A stretch of DNA of 64,000 nucleotides from Pseudomonas sp. Marseille-Q3773. GTDB taxonomy: Bacteria > Pseudomonadota > Gammaproteobacteria > Pseudomonadales > Pseudomonadaceae. Position numbers and translations under genes: made by a program. Shown piece by piece: positions 20,748 through 28,730 of this stretch. Location of the stretch: contig NZ_OU745390.1 in NCBI RefSeq assembly GCF_916618955.1, positions 124,001 through 188,000 on the forward strand, in the 5' to 3' direction. The stretch's first letter is position 1; each line of letters opens with the position of its first letter. The notes under the pieces are model-generated. The model was not told the origin of the DNA. It saw only the letters and a list, made by a program, of their open reading frames with translations, and did no database searches.

Positions 20748-21914
20748 ATGAGTGGATTCTTCCACGGCGTCACCGTAACAAACGTCGACACCGGCGCCCG
20801 CAGCATTGCGCTGCCTTCTTCCTCGATCATCGGCCTGGTCGACACCTTCACCGAGGGCGCTGGCGCCACGGCCAAGGCCAACGACCTGGTGCTGATCACC
20901 AGCGAGCGTGAAGCGGTTGCCGCCTTTGGCGAAAACGCCGCCATCACCAAGGCCTGCCGCGCCATCTACACCCGCGCCAAGGCGGTCATCGTCGCCTGTG
21001 GCGTGGCCAAGCTGGACGATGCAGCGGAGCAGACCGCCGCGATCATCGGCGCGGTGCAGGCCGACGGCAAACGTACCGGCCTGCAGGCGCTGCTCGACGG
21101 CAAGAGCCGTTTCAACGCCCAGCCACGCCTGTTGGCAGCGCCGCGCCACAGCGCCACCCAGGCGGTGGGCACGGCACTGGTGGCCCTGGCCGACAAGCTG
21201 CGCGGCATCGCCATCATCGACGGCCCCAACACCACCGACCAGGCGGCCATCGACTACGCGAAGAACTTCGGCGCCAAACGCGCCTTCCTGGTCGACCCGG
21301 GCGTGCAGTACTGGGACAACGGCGAGGAAGCCACCCTCGATGCCCCTGGTTCGGCCTGGGTCGCCGGCCTGTTCGCCTGGACCGACCGCGAATACGGTTT
21401 CTGGGCCTCGCCCTCGAACAAGGAGTTCGTCGGCATCACCGGCACCACCCGCCCGGTGGAATTCCTCGATGGCGATGACAGCTGCCGCGCCAACCTGCTG
21501 AACAACGCCAACATCGCCACCATCATCCGCGACGACGGCTTCCGCCTGTGGGGCAACCGCACTTTGTCGAGCGACCCGAAATGGGCGTTCGTCACCCGCG
21601 TACGGACCATGGACATCGTCATGGACGCGATCCTCTACGGCCACAAGTGGGCCGTCGACCGCGCCATTACCGCCACCTACGTCAAGGACGTCACCGAAGG
21701 CCTGCAGGCCTTCATGCGCGACCTGAAGAACCAGGGCGCGATCATCAACTTTGAGGTCTTCGCCGACCCGGAGCTGAACACCGCCAGCCAGCTCGAGCAG
21801 GGCAAGGTGTACTGGAACATTCGCTTCACCGATGTGCCACCTGCCGAAAACCCCAATTTCCGCGTCGAAGTCACCAATCAGTGGCTGACCGAAGTCCTCG
21901 ATTCCGCCGCTTAA
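20748..21914 (+). CDS. Contractile tail sheath protein
   Basis: Polymerises around the tube and contracts to drive it through the target envelope; its presence makes this an R-type tailocin. 388 residues; FFHGVTVTNVDTGAR at the N-terminus, SSSIIGLVDTF, IDGPNTTDQAAIDY, and the C-terminal RFTDVPPAENPNFRVEVTNQWL are typical of the P2 FI / pyocin R sheath. Follows two hairpins and has GGAGTAAACCTAC before its ATG. Confidence 0.96.
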   Translation: MSGFFHGVTVTNVDTGARSIALPSSSIIGLVDTFTEGAGATAKANDLVLITSEREAVAAFGENAAITKACRAIYTRAKAVIVACGVAKLDDAAEQTAAIIGAVQADGKRTGLQALLDGKSRFNAQPRLLAAPRHSATQAVGTALVALADKLRGIAIIDGPNTTDQAAIDYAKNFGAKRAFLVDPGVQYWDNGEEATLDAPGSAWVAGLFAWTDREYGFWASPSNKEFVGITGTTRPVEFLDGDDSCRANLLNNANIATIIRDDGFRLWGNRTLSSDPKWAFVTRVRTMDIVMDAILYGHKWAVDRAITATYVKDVTEGLQAFMRDLKNQGAIINFEVFADPELNTASQLEQGKVYWNIRFTDVPPAENPNFRVEVTNQWLTEVLDSAA

Positions 21915-21927
21915 GGAGCGCATCCAC

Positions 21928-22437
21928 ATGGCAATGATTCCCGAAACCCTGGCAAACCTGAACCTGTTCGTCGATGGCGTCAGTTTCCAGGGCGATGTAC
22001 CCAGCCTGACCCTGCCCAAACTCACCCTGAAGATGGAAGAGCACCGCCCTGGCGGCATGGACATGCCGGTCGAGATGGACCTGGGCATGGAGAAGCAGGA
22101 GGCGGCCTTCACCACCACCGGCGTGCGCCGCGAAGCGCTGAAATTCTTCGGCCTGGCCGACGGCAGCGGCTTCAACGGTACGTTCCGCGGCGCCTTCAAG
22201 GGCCTCAAGGGCAAGATCAACCCGGTAGTGGTCACCCTGCGTGGCACGCTCAAGGAAATCGACATGGGCGACTGGAAATCCGGTGACAAGGCCGAGATCA
22301 AGCACAGCGTCGGCCTGACCTACTACAAGCTGGAAGTCGATGGCCGCCTGATTTACGAGATCGACGCGTTGGGCATGAAGCGCGTGATCGATGGCATCGA
22401 CCAACTGGCCACCCAGCGCGCCGCGCTCGGCTTGTAA
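21928..22437 (+). CDS. Tail tube protein
   Basis: P2 FII-type major tube protein forming the inner rigid tube. 169 residues; IPETLANLNLFVDGVSFQG at the start, LTLKMEEHRPGGMDMPVEMDLGMEK and the closing VDGRLIYEIDALGMKRVIDG are family hallmarks. Lies 13 bases after the sheath, preceded by AAGGAGCG. Confidence 0.96.
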   Translation: MAMIPETLANLNLFVDGVSFQGDVPSLTLPKLTLKMEEHRPGGMDMPVEMDLGMEKQEAAFTTTGVRREALKFFGLADGSGFNGTFRGAFKGLKGKINPVVVTLRGTLKEIDMGDWKSGDKAEIKHSVGLTYYKLEVDGRLIYEIDALGMKRVIDGIDQLATQRAALGL

Positions 22438-22447
22438 GGAGGCGACC

Positions 22448-22750
22448 ATGGCTCATGCGAAAAAGCAGCCCCAGTGGCTGACCCTGAGCGCCGACCGCGT
22501 CACCGTGCGCCTGTCACGCCCCAGCGAAGCCAACGGCGTACAGGTCGACAGCCTGTCGCTGCGGGCTCCGACCGTGCGCGATATCCGCAACGCCCAGGCC
22601 GGCGGCGTGGACGATGACGAGCAGCGCGAACTGAACCTGTTCGCGTCGCTGGCCGAAGTCGGCATCAAGGACCTCGAAGGCCTGACCCTGAAGGACTATA
22701 GCCGCCTGCAAAGCGGTTATTTTCGCCTGGTGCAGGACGACGAACTTTGA
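22448..22750 (+). CDS. Tail assembly chaperone E (short product)
   Basis: P2 gpE-type chaperone for the tape measure. 100 residues from the ATG at 22448 (GGAGGCGACC precedes it; the family begins AKKQPQWLTLSADRVTV). It contains the conserved LRAPTVRDIRNAQ and the AEVGIKDLEGLTLKDYSRLQ helix region. It ends CTT-TGA-C, and the next frame continues without an own start as the E' extension, giving the long form 22448-22862. Confidence 0.87.
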   Translation: MAHAKKQPQWLTLSADRVTVRLSRPSEANGVQVDSLSLRAPTVRDIRNAQAGGVDDDEQRELNLFASLAEVGIKDLEGLTLKDYSRLQSGYFRLVQDDEL

Positions 22751-22862
22751 CCCGGCCCGGCAAAAGGCCGCCGCCCGGCGGCTGGCCAGGGAGCTGAATT
22801 TTTCCGCGAGCGAGATCATGACCATGTCGTACAGCGACATGGTCTGGTGGCTCGCCCCGTGA
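22448..22862 (+). CDS. Tail assembly chaperone E-E' fusion by predicted +1 frameshift
   Basis: After Leu100 (CTT at 22745-22747) a shift of one base forward avoids TGA and continues with 37 codons to the TGA at 22860-22862. The extension has the E' pattern LARELNFSASEIMTMSYSDMVWWLAP. No start codon or ribosome-binding site serves the E' frame separately. The shift site CUU UGA C is identical to that of prfB. Tail chaperone genes before the tape measure use a conserved frameshift in most long-tailed phages; the +1 mode here is inferred. Confidence 0.75.
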
Positions 22863-22875
22863 CAAGGAGGAACCT

Positions 22876-24924
22876 ATGGCGAACATACAGCTGTTCTCGC
22901 TCGGGCTCGGCGTCACCGCCATCCACCCCTTGGGCCAGGCCATCGGGCTGCTGCGCCGGGATGTCGAACGCCTGCGCAGGCAGGCTGACGGCACCCGGCT
23001 TGGCCGGCTCGTCGGCGAAGTGATCCGGCTGGGGTTGGAGCTTGGCAAGCTACGCCAGATCGAACGCGAGCTGGCGCCGGACCAGGCAGCGCAAGGCGAA
23101 GACCCGACTGTCGGGCTGAGGGATGAAGCCGAAGCCGTTGGGCATTTGCGCCAGCATTACCTGATGCTGGACCGGGTCATCGCCGGGCTGGCGCAGCTCA
23201 AGCCACTGTCGGGCCAGATGACAGTCAATGTCTTTCAGCAGTGGCATACGCTGGTGCAGGGGCAAGGCGCCGCCACACCAGGCAAGGTGCAATCGCCTGT
23301 GCAGGCCCCAGCGCCGGCTGCCAGGCCGGCCCCCGGCGCCGATGCAGGTGGCGACACCGGCAACCTTGCCGGCGGGCTCGCGCTGCTCGCTGGGGGGAGT
23401 GGCGCTGCTATCGCAGACGTCGTACGCAAACTGCCACCGGAAAGACAGCGCGCGATACGCGAGCGTGCTTCGAAGGAATGGCGGGACAACCGTGTCGAAA
23501 CCTTTGGCAAGGTGGCCAAGGCGATGATCACTGCTGAGGACGGCGAAGAGAGGGCGCGCGGCGTCGGCGCTGCTGTCGGCGAAATCGGCGGTCGCATGCT
23601 GGGTGCCATGGCACCTTTGCTGTTCAAAGGCAAGGGCAAAGCGATAGGCAAAGCCTCGAGCACGGGCATGAGCAGAGGTAAACGTCAGCGCCGGCGCCAA
23701 GGCCAGCGGGCCAGCAAGCAGGCGGCGCAAAAGGACGCAGATAGAACGCAGGAGGACGCCGCGCAGGAGCAATGGGCCAAGTTTGGCGCCCAGGTGGGCG
23801 AGGCTGCGGGTGGTGAGGCCGGTGCTGCGTTGTTCAACTGGATCACCGAGGAGGAAGAGCCGGCGCCGCAAAGCAGCGGGGCGCCTGTGCCAGAGCCGGC
23901 GCAAACCATTGCCCAAGGCGTCGCTTCCCTACCTTCGCTCGGCACGGCAAAACAGCTGCCATTGGCAGGAAAACTGTTCAAGCGCGTGCCACTGACGGCA
24001 GTGCTGGATACCTCGCTGCAGGCGGCCGACATCTATCAGAGTAACGGCACTCCCGCAGAAAAGCTGGAAGGCTATGGCGAGGTTTTCGGCGGGTTGGGTG
24101 GCAACCTGGCCGGCACTTCGGCCGGATGGCTCGGTGGCGCGGCGGCAGGTGCCATGCTTGGCTCGGTGGTACCGGGTATAGGCACCGTGATCGGCGGCGC
24201 GGTCGGTGGCCTGCTGGGCAGCCTGGGTGGCGGCTATCTGGGCGGCATCGGCGGTGAATGGGTCGGGGGCGCGTTGGGCAAGGCCGTGGCATCCGTCGTC
24301 GGCTCCGATGCGCCAGCGGCGAGCCGGGATATTGCCGCTTCCGCAGAACAGCCAAGCCGCTTGCAGAAAGGCCTCAGCACACCTGCACCGTTGCCTGCCG
24401 CTTCGACAGCGCAGCTGCTTGGCAGCCTGGCCGGTTCATCGGTCGGGGGGCTCGGTGGCGCGGCAGCCGGCGCCATGATCGGCTCGGTGGTACCGGGTAT
24501 GGGAACCGTGATCGGCGCCGCGGTCGGTGGCCTGCTGGGCAGCCTGGGCGGCAGCCATCTCGGCGGCCTGGGTGCCAAGCTCATTGGCGAAGCCTCGGGC
24601 AAGGGCTTGCAGTCTGTCGCCGGCTCCGATGCGCCGGGGGCGAGCCTGGAGGTTACCAGTCTCTCCGAGCAGGCGACCCGATCACCGAGAAACGTCGGCC
24701 CGCCTACGCCGTCGCCTGTTGTTTCGATACCGCCGTCATCGGCTGTGTCGCCACCCGCCATCAACCAGCAATTCACTTTCACCGCCAATATGCCGGTGAC
24801 CTTCAACAACAGCCTCGATGACCCGACCACCCTGCAACAACTGGAAGCCATCGCCCGCCGCATGCTTGATGACCTGATGCGTCAGGCGCGTTCGGTGCAG
24901 ATGGTCGATCAACCACAGCCATGA
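22876..24924 (+). CDS. Tape measure protein
   Basis: Determines tail length and is ejected during firing. 682 residues, short for the class, consistent with a tail of roughly 100 nm if the usual 0.15 nm per residue holds. Charged coiled-coil N-terminus (about 10-120), a basic patch (about 250-300), then two long Gly/Ala-rich hydrophobic segments typical of tape measures. The hydrophobic segments belong to two tandem repeats of 107 residues (24100-24420 and 24421-24741). AAGGAGG precedes the ATG. Confidence 0.92.
   Translation: MANIQLFSLGLGVTAIHPLGQAIGLLRRDVERLRRQADGTRLGRLVGEVIRLGLELGKLRQIERELAPDQAAQGEDPTVGLRDEAEAVGHLRQHYLMLDRVIAGLAQLKPLSGQMTVNVFQQWHTLVQGQGAATPGKVQSPVQAPAPAARPAPGADAGGDTGNLAGGLALLAGGSGAAIADVVRKLPPERQRAIRERASKEWRDNRVETFGKVAKAMITAEDGEERARGVGAAVGEIGGRMLGAMAPLLFKGKGKAIGKASSTGMSRGKRQRRRQGQRASKQAAQKDADRTQEDAAQEQWAKFGAQVGEAAGGEAGAALFNWITEEEEPAPQSSGAPVPEPAQTIAQGVASLPSLGTAKQLPLAGKLFKRVPLTAVLDTSLQAADIYQSNGTPAEKLEGYGEVFGGLGGNLAGTSAGWLGGAAAGAMLGSVVPGIGTVIGGAVGGLLGSLGGGYLGGIGGEWVGGALGKAVASVVGSDAPAASRDIAASAEQPSRLQKGLSTPAPLPAASTAQLLGSLAGSSVGGLGGAAAGAMIGSVVPGMGTVIGAAVGGLLGSLGGSHLGGLGAKLIGEASGKGLQSVAGSDAPGASLEVTSLSEQATRSPRNVGPPTPSPVVSIPPSSAVSPPAINQQFTFTANMPVTFNNSLDDPTTLQQLEAIARRMLDDLMRQARSVQMVDQPQP
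24100..24741 (+). repeat. Two tandem 321-bp repeats in the tape measure gene
   Basis: The segment with LGGAAAGAMLGSVVPGIGTV recurs 321 bp later as LGGAAAGAMIGSVVPGMGTV, and the following linkers (VGSDAPAAS, AGSDAPGAS) keep the same register, so the unit is 107 codons. The copies are diverged at many third positions, so the duplication is not recent. Confidence 0.85.
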
Positions 24925-24934
24925 GGAGGACCGC

Positions 24935-25780
24935 ATGACCTACCTGGAACAGTTGCAAGGCGGCTTGCATGCACTGGTCAGGGCGGGCGAGGCGGGGCGT
25001 CGGCGTGCCGACGCCATGCTTGACCCGATGAACCAGGCGGTCGGCCATGCCAGGGAGGCGGCCGCCGCGCTCGAAGCCCTGCCATGGATCGGCCCGGAAA
25101 TCGGCAAGCGCCTGCAACGCACCCTGCGCGCCATCGACGCGGCCAGGCAGCGCGTCGACAAGGTGATTGCCAGGTACGACCAGGCCCTCGACGTGGTGCG
25201 CAAGGTGCGCGACCGCGTCGGAGCCTTCAACGAACAGCTGGGCAAGGCCGGCGCGGCTGTGCGGCGGGTGATCGGTGAGGCGCGCGCGGTCGCCAAGGGT
25301 GTGTTGTCGACCTTCGGCTTCGCGCCCGACACGACACCGGCTGCACAAGCGATCAAACCGTTCCCGCACCTGCTGGTGCTGCAGCCGCTGAAGGCCAACA
25401 GCGCGCCGTATTACTTCAACCTCGACACTGCCGCCTTCGATCAACTGCGCCGGCAAACGCGCTTTCGCTGGGCCGGGCAAGAGCGTTTGCGCCGCGAGAA
25501 TGCCCAGCAGGCGGTGAGCCTGGGGGAAGAGACCATCAACATCCGTGGCGCGATCTTCCCGGGCTTCAAAGGCGGCTTGGGCCAGCTGCAGGCCCTGCGT
25601 GGCATCGGCCGCCAGCTGCTGCCGCTGTCGTTGACCACCGGCTATGGCGAAGTGCTTGGCACCTGGTGCCTGACCCGCATCGAGGAAGAGCAGGGCGCTT
25701 TGCTGGCAGGCGGCATACCGCGCAAACAAGGATTCTCACTGGAGTTCGTCAGTTATGGACAAGATTTGCAAAACGTCTGA
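24935..25780 (+). CDS. Tail protein U (tail completion) with helical N-terminal extension
   Basis: 281 residues. The C-terminal half (about 140-281: PFPHLLVLQP ... FPGFKGGLGQLQALRGIG ... TGYGEVLGTWCLTRIEEEQ) is the P2 gpU family. The N-terminal 130 residues form a highly charged predicted coiled coil, extra compared with the P2 protein. Probably closes the tail at its distal end. Its stop overlaps the X gene by 26 bases. Confidence 0.85.
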   Translation: MTYLEQLQGGLHALVRAGEAGRRRADAMLDPMNQAVGHAREAAAALEALPWIGPEIGKRLQRTLRAIDAARQRVDKVIARYDQALDVVRKVRDRVGAFNEQLGKAGAAVRRVIGEARAVAKGVLSTFGFAPDTTPAAQAIKPFPHLLVLQPLKANSAPYYFNLDTAAFDQLRRQTRFRWAGQERLRRENAQQAVSLGEETINIRGAIFPGFKGGLGQLQALRGIGRQLLPLSLTTGYGEVLGTWCLTRIEEEQGALLAGGIPRKQGFSLEFVSYGQDLQNV

Positions 25781-25961
25781 GGGCGACCTGCTCGACACCC
25801 TTTGCCAGCATTATTACGGGCACCTCGACGGTAGCGTCGAAGCGGTGTTGCAAGCCAACCAGGGACTGGCAGACGAGCCTCAGCCATTTCGCAACGGCGT
25901 GACGTTCCGCTTGCCGACGCTGGTGCGGGCCGCGGCCGACGTCGTGCAGCTGTGGGACTGA
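25755..25961 (+). CDS. Tail protein X (LysM-like)
   Basis: 68 residues, the P2 gpX family: a LysM-like fold at the baseplate hub. Signatures are GDLLDTLCQHYYG, VEAVLQANQGLAD and GVTFRLP. Overlaps gene U and precedes D by four bases; X-D is the conserved P2 order. Confidence 0.92.
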   Translation: MDKICKTSEGDLLDTLCQHYYGHLDGSVEAVLQANQGLADEPQPFRNGVTFRLPTLVRAAADVVQLWD

Positions 25962-25965
25962 CGCC

Positions 25966-27000
25966 ATGCAGCCACAATTTCGTATCCAGGCCGACGGCAA
26001 GGACATTACTGCGCTGATCAGCGATCGCCTGTTGCTGCTGCGTACCACCGACAAACCGGGCATGGAAGCGGATGACTTCGAGCTGCGCATCGATGCCCGG
26101 GACGGCACCATAGCCGTGCCCGCCCGCGGTGCGCTGATCGAACTGCATCTGGGTTACGCCGGCCAGCCACTGACCCGGCTGGGGCGTTACACCGTCGATG
26201 AAGTCGAGGTGTCCGGCCCGCCGGATACCCTGGTGATCCGGGGCAAGGCCAGCGACCTGCGCGGCACTGGCCGGACCGTCCGCAGCGGCAGCTGGGAAGC
26301 CGTGCCCTTGCAACGCATCGTCGCCGAAATCGGTGCGCGCAATGGCTGGCAGGCAATCTGCCCAGTGCTCACGCAGGTGCCGCGGATCGACCAGATCAAC
26401 GAATCGGACTTCAACTTCATCACCCGCCTGGCGCGCCAGTACGACAGCACCGCCAAGCTTGCCAATGGCCAGTTGCTGGTGTTGCCACGCCAGGCCGGGC
26501 AGAGCGCCAGCGGCAAACCCTTGGGCGTGGTCGGGATTGCCCGTGGCGACGTCAGCCAATGGCACTTTCGCCTCGATGACCAGGCCGCGCGCAAGGCCGT
26601 GCGCACCCGTCACCTCGACGTCGCCACTGGCGAGGCCAAGGTCATCGAGCTGGTCAACGATGAGGCCGCCGAGGGGCAGCGGCCGGTGCACACCGACCGT
26701 CATCTCTACCCCAACCGCGCTGCCGCCGAGCAGGCCGCCAAGGCCCGCCTGGCCAGCTTCAACCGCGCTACCGCCCATGTGCGCCTGGACTTGCCGGGGC
26801 GCACCGACCTGTTCGCCGAGCGCAGCATCGAGCTGCACGGTTTTGTCGACGGCCTCGACGGGCAGTACCAGATCGACTCGGTGGAGCAGGTGTTCACCAG
26901 CTCGGGCTGGCGCACCACCGTGCAGGGCAATGGTGGCAAGGCGGGCAAGGTACAGGCCAAGGGCGCGGCGCCGCGCCGCCAGGCCGCGATCAAGGCGTGA
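25966..27000 (+). CDS. Baseplate hub protein D
   Basis: P2 gpD / T4 gp27-like hub that joins tube and spike. 344 residues; TALISDRLLLLRTTDKPGMEADDFELRI near the N-terminus, INESDFNFITRLARQYD (about 142-158) and the C-terminal DGLDGQYQIDSVEQVFTSSGWRT are hallmarks. The old name late control gene D refers to its position, not to regulation. Confidence 0.95.
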   Translation: MQPQFRIQADGKDITALISDRLLLLRTTDKPGMEADDFELRIDARDGTIAVPARGALIELHLGYAGQPLTRLGRYTVDEVEVSGPPDTLVIRGKASDLRGTGRTVRSGSWEAVPLQRIVAEIGARNGWQAICPVLTQVPRIDQINESDFNFITRLARQYDSTAKLANGQLLVLPRQAGQSASGKPLGVVGIARGDVSQWHFRLDDQAARKAVRTRHLDVATGEAKVIELVNDEAAEGQRPVHTDRHLYPNRAAAEQAAKARLASFNRATAHVRLDLPGRTDLFAERSIELHGFVDGLDGQYQIDSVEQVFTSSGWRTTVQGNGGKAGKVQAKGAAPRRQAAIKA

Positions 27001-27027
27001 GGAGCGATACAGGGAAGGAGGTTACCC

Positions 27028-27576
27028 ATGCTCACTGAAACACAATTGCTACAGATTTTGCCGAACGCCCGCCCCGTCGCGGGCGTTTTTGTTTCTGCAC
27101 TGAACGTCAGCCTGCCCCGTTGGGAAATCGACAACCCCAGACGCGTGGCGGCGTTCATCGCCCAGGTCGGCCATGAGTCCGGCCAGTTCCGTCATGTGAA
27201 GGAGCTGGGCAACGACCGCTACCTGGCCCGCTACGACACCGGCAGCCTGGCCTTGCGCCTGGGCAATACGCCCCAGGCCGATGGCGATGGCCAGCTGTAT
27301 TGCGGGCGCGGCCTGATCCAGGTGACCGGGCGTAACAATTACCAGGCCTGCAGCCGCGCATTGTTCGGCGACGAGCGCTTGCTGGCGCAACCGCAACTGC
27401 TCGAACAACCACGCTGGGCCTGTGAATCGGCGGCGTGGTTCTGGCATTCGCGCGGGCTCAATGCCCTGGCTGACCGGGGCGAGTTCAACCGCATCACGCG
27501 CCATATCAATGGTGGGCTCAATGGGCTGGAGGATCGTCTCAAGCTCTGGGCGCGGGCGCGCGAGGTGTTGTGTTGA
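27028..27576 (+). CDS. GH19 chitinase-like endolysin
   Basis: Peptidoglycan hydrolase that lyses the producer. 182 residues of the glycoside hydrolase 19 fold: the catalytic Glu is in VGHESGQFRH, with DGDGQLYCGRGLIQVTGRNNY and the C-terminal ITRHINGG. No signal peptide, so it needs the holin encoded 12 kb upstream. AAGGAGG precedes the ATG. An intrinsic-terminator-like hairpin lies in codons 13-23. The 3' end overlaps the Rz start by seven bases. Confidence 0.93.
   Translation: MLTETQLLQILPNARPVAGVFVSALNVSLPRWEIDNPRRVAAFIAQVGHESGQFRHVKELGNDRYLARYDTGSLALRLGNTPQADGDGQLYCGRGLIQVTGRNNYQACSRALFGDERLLAQPQLLEQPRWACESAAWFWHSRGLNALADRGEFNRITRHINGGLNGLEDRLKLWARAREVLC
27064..27094 (+). terminator. Intragenic terminator-like hairpin at the start of the endolysin
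   Basis: AACGCCCGC pairs with GCGGGCGTT around a 6-base loop and is followed by TTTGTTT, all inside the endolysin coding region. Translating ribosomes would disrupt it; untranslated RNA would terminate. Confidence 0.7.
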
Positions 27577-28055
27577 GCCGATGGCAACAGGCGCTGGGCG
27601 GCTGCCTGCTGATGCTGTCGGTAGCGCTGGCCTGGCAGATTCAGGGCTGGCGCTATGGTCGACAGCTGGCACAACTGGCGCAAGCCCAGGCCGACGCCGA
27701 GGCTGCCCGGGTGCTGGCTGAACGTGAACGACGGCAGGTGCTCGAACGACGCCTGGAAGAAAATGAAACCCGTTATTTCAAGGAACTTGCCGATGCCCAG
27801 CAGTCTCAGGCTCGCCTGCGTGATCGCCTTGCTACTGCCGATCTGCGCCTGTCGGTCCTGGTCGAACGCGACACCCTCTCTGCCGCAGTGCCTGCCACCG
27901 CCAGCACCGGCAGCCTGGATCATGCAACCGTACGTGCCGGACTTGAGCCGGCGCATGCTCAACGAATTATCGCCATCACCGATGAAGGCGACCGGGGGCT
28001 GATTGCGTTACAGGCTTGTCAGGCTTATGTGCGGGAGCTGCGTGGCGGGCCGTAG
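27570..28055 (+). CDS. Spanin inner-membrane subunit Rz
   Basis: i-spanin that, with Rz1, bridges inner and outer membrane in the last step of lysis. 161 residues from GTG at 27570 (TTG at 27573 is an alternative), overlapping the endolysin stop. One N-terminal transmembrane segment (about 7-25) is followed by a long charged coiled coil (about 28-85), the standard Rz layout. The whole Rz1 gene lies within it in the +1 frame. Confidence 0.88.
   Translation: MLSRWQQALGGCLLMLSVALAWQIQGWRYGRQLAQLAQAQADAEAARVLAERERRQVLERRLEENETRYFKELADAQQSQARLRDRLATADLRLSVLVERDTLSAAVPATASTGSLDHATVRAGLEPAHAQRIIAITDEGDRGLIALQACQAYVRELRGGP
27793..28002 (+). CDS. Spanin outer-membrane lipoprotein Rz1 (nested in Rz)
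   Basis: 69 residues in the +1 frame wholly inside Rz. MPSSLRLACVIALLLPICAC is a lipoprotein signal with the lipobox ending ICAC; the mature part is proline-rich (LPQCLPPPAPAAW), the classic Rz1 composition. Embedded Rz1 genes of this kind are known from lambda. No other candidate o-spanin is near. Confidence 0.85.
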   Translation: MPSSLRLACVIALLLPICACRSWSNATPSLPQCLPPPAPAAWIMQPYVPDLSRRMLNELSPSPMKATGG

Positions 28056-28144
28056 GGCAGGTCCGGACGCGTCCAGGCCTGTGAGGCATGCACTCGAAAG
28101 GCGCAAAATGCTACGGTGTCTCCAGCCCCTTCAAGGAACCCGTC

Positions 28145-28627
28145 ATGGACCCGATCACCGTCCTCGCCACCCGTCTCGGCGAACACTTGCGTCGCTTCAA
28201 CGCTCAGGTCACCACCGCTGAATCCTGTACCGGCGGCGGGATTGCCGAAGCCATCACCCGGGTACCCGGCAGCTCTGCCTGGTTCGAGGCCGGCTACGTG
28301 ACGTACTCCAATGCCCAGAAAACCCGTCAGCTGAACGTCCCGGCGGCATTGTTCGCCGAAGTGGGCGCAGTCAGCCAGGAGGTGGTCGAGGCCATGGCCC
28401 GTGGTGCCCAGGCCGCCAGCGGTGCGCGTTTTGCCGTGGCGGTCAGCGGTGTGGCCGGGCCCGACGGTGGTTCGCCAGCCAAACCGGTGGGCACCGTGTG
28501 GCTCGCCTGGGCCGACGGCAGCCATGTCACCAGCGAACGCCGGCACTTCGAGGGCGACCGCGAAGCGGTGCGGCGACAGACGGTGATCGCCGCGTTAGAC
28601 GGCTTGTTACAGCTTGGTGCCGAGTAA
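28145..28627 (+). CDS. pncC: CinA C-terminal-type nicotinamide-nucleotide amidohydrolase
   Basis: Deamidates nicotinamide mononucleotide to nicotinate mononucleotide in the NAD salvage cycle. 160 residues, the stand-alone CinA C-terminal domain (PncC). Start at 28145 gives the family start and has AAGGAA upstream. Motifs: [27 protein letters not shown], and [13 protein letters not shown]. Lies directly upstream of recA, as in most gammaproteobacteria; this is the right border of the tailocin locus. Confidence 0.95.
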   Translation: MDPITVLATRLGEHLRRFNAQVTTAESCTGGGIAEAITRVPGSSAWFEAGYVTYSNAQKTRQLNVPAALFAEVGAVSQEVVEAMARGAQAASGARFAVAVSGVAGPDGGSPAKPVGTVWLAWADGSHVTSERRHFEGDREAVRRQTVIAALDGLLQLGAE

Positions 28628-28642
28628 ATCGACAACAGGGGT

Positions 28643-28687
28643 TTGCTCGCGCGCTCGCCTGTGGAATAATACTGGCTACTTATACAG
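28643..28687 (+). promoter_or_regulatory. recA promoter with LexA (SOS) box
   Basis: TTGCTC (28643-28648), a 16-base spacer and AATAAT (28665-28670) form the core promoter. CTGGCTACTTATACAG (28672-28687) matches the LexA consensus CTG-N10-CAG and covers the predicted RNA start, so LexA would block initiation. Confidence 0.85.
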
Positions 28688-28730
28688 GTATTCCGGCCAT
28701 CAGGGCCAAGTCGAACACGTGAGGATTGCA

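Noticed and set aside
20643..22301. 552-codon open frame opposite sheath and tube genes
   Set aside because: Antisense shadow of two well-conserved structural genes.
13569..28055. Complete prophage
   Set aside because: No integrase, terminase, portal, capsid or replication genes and no attachment repeats; the gene set and locus fit an R-type tailocin.
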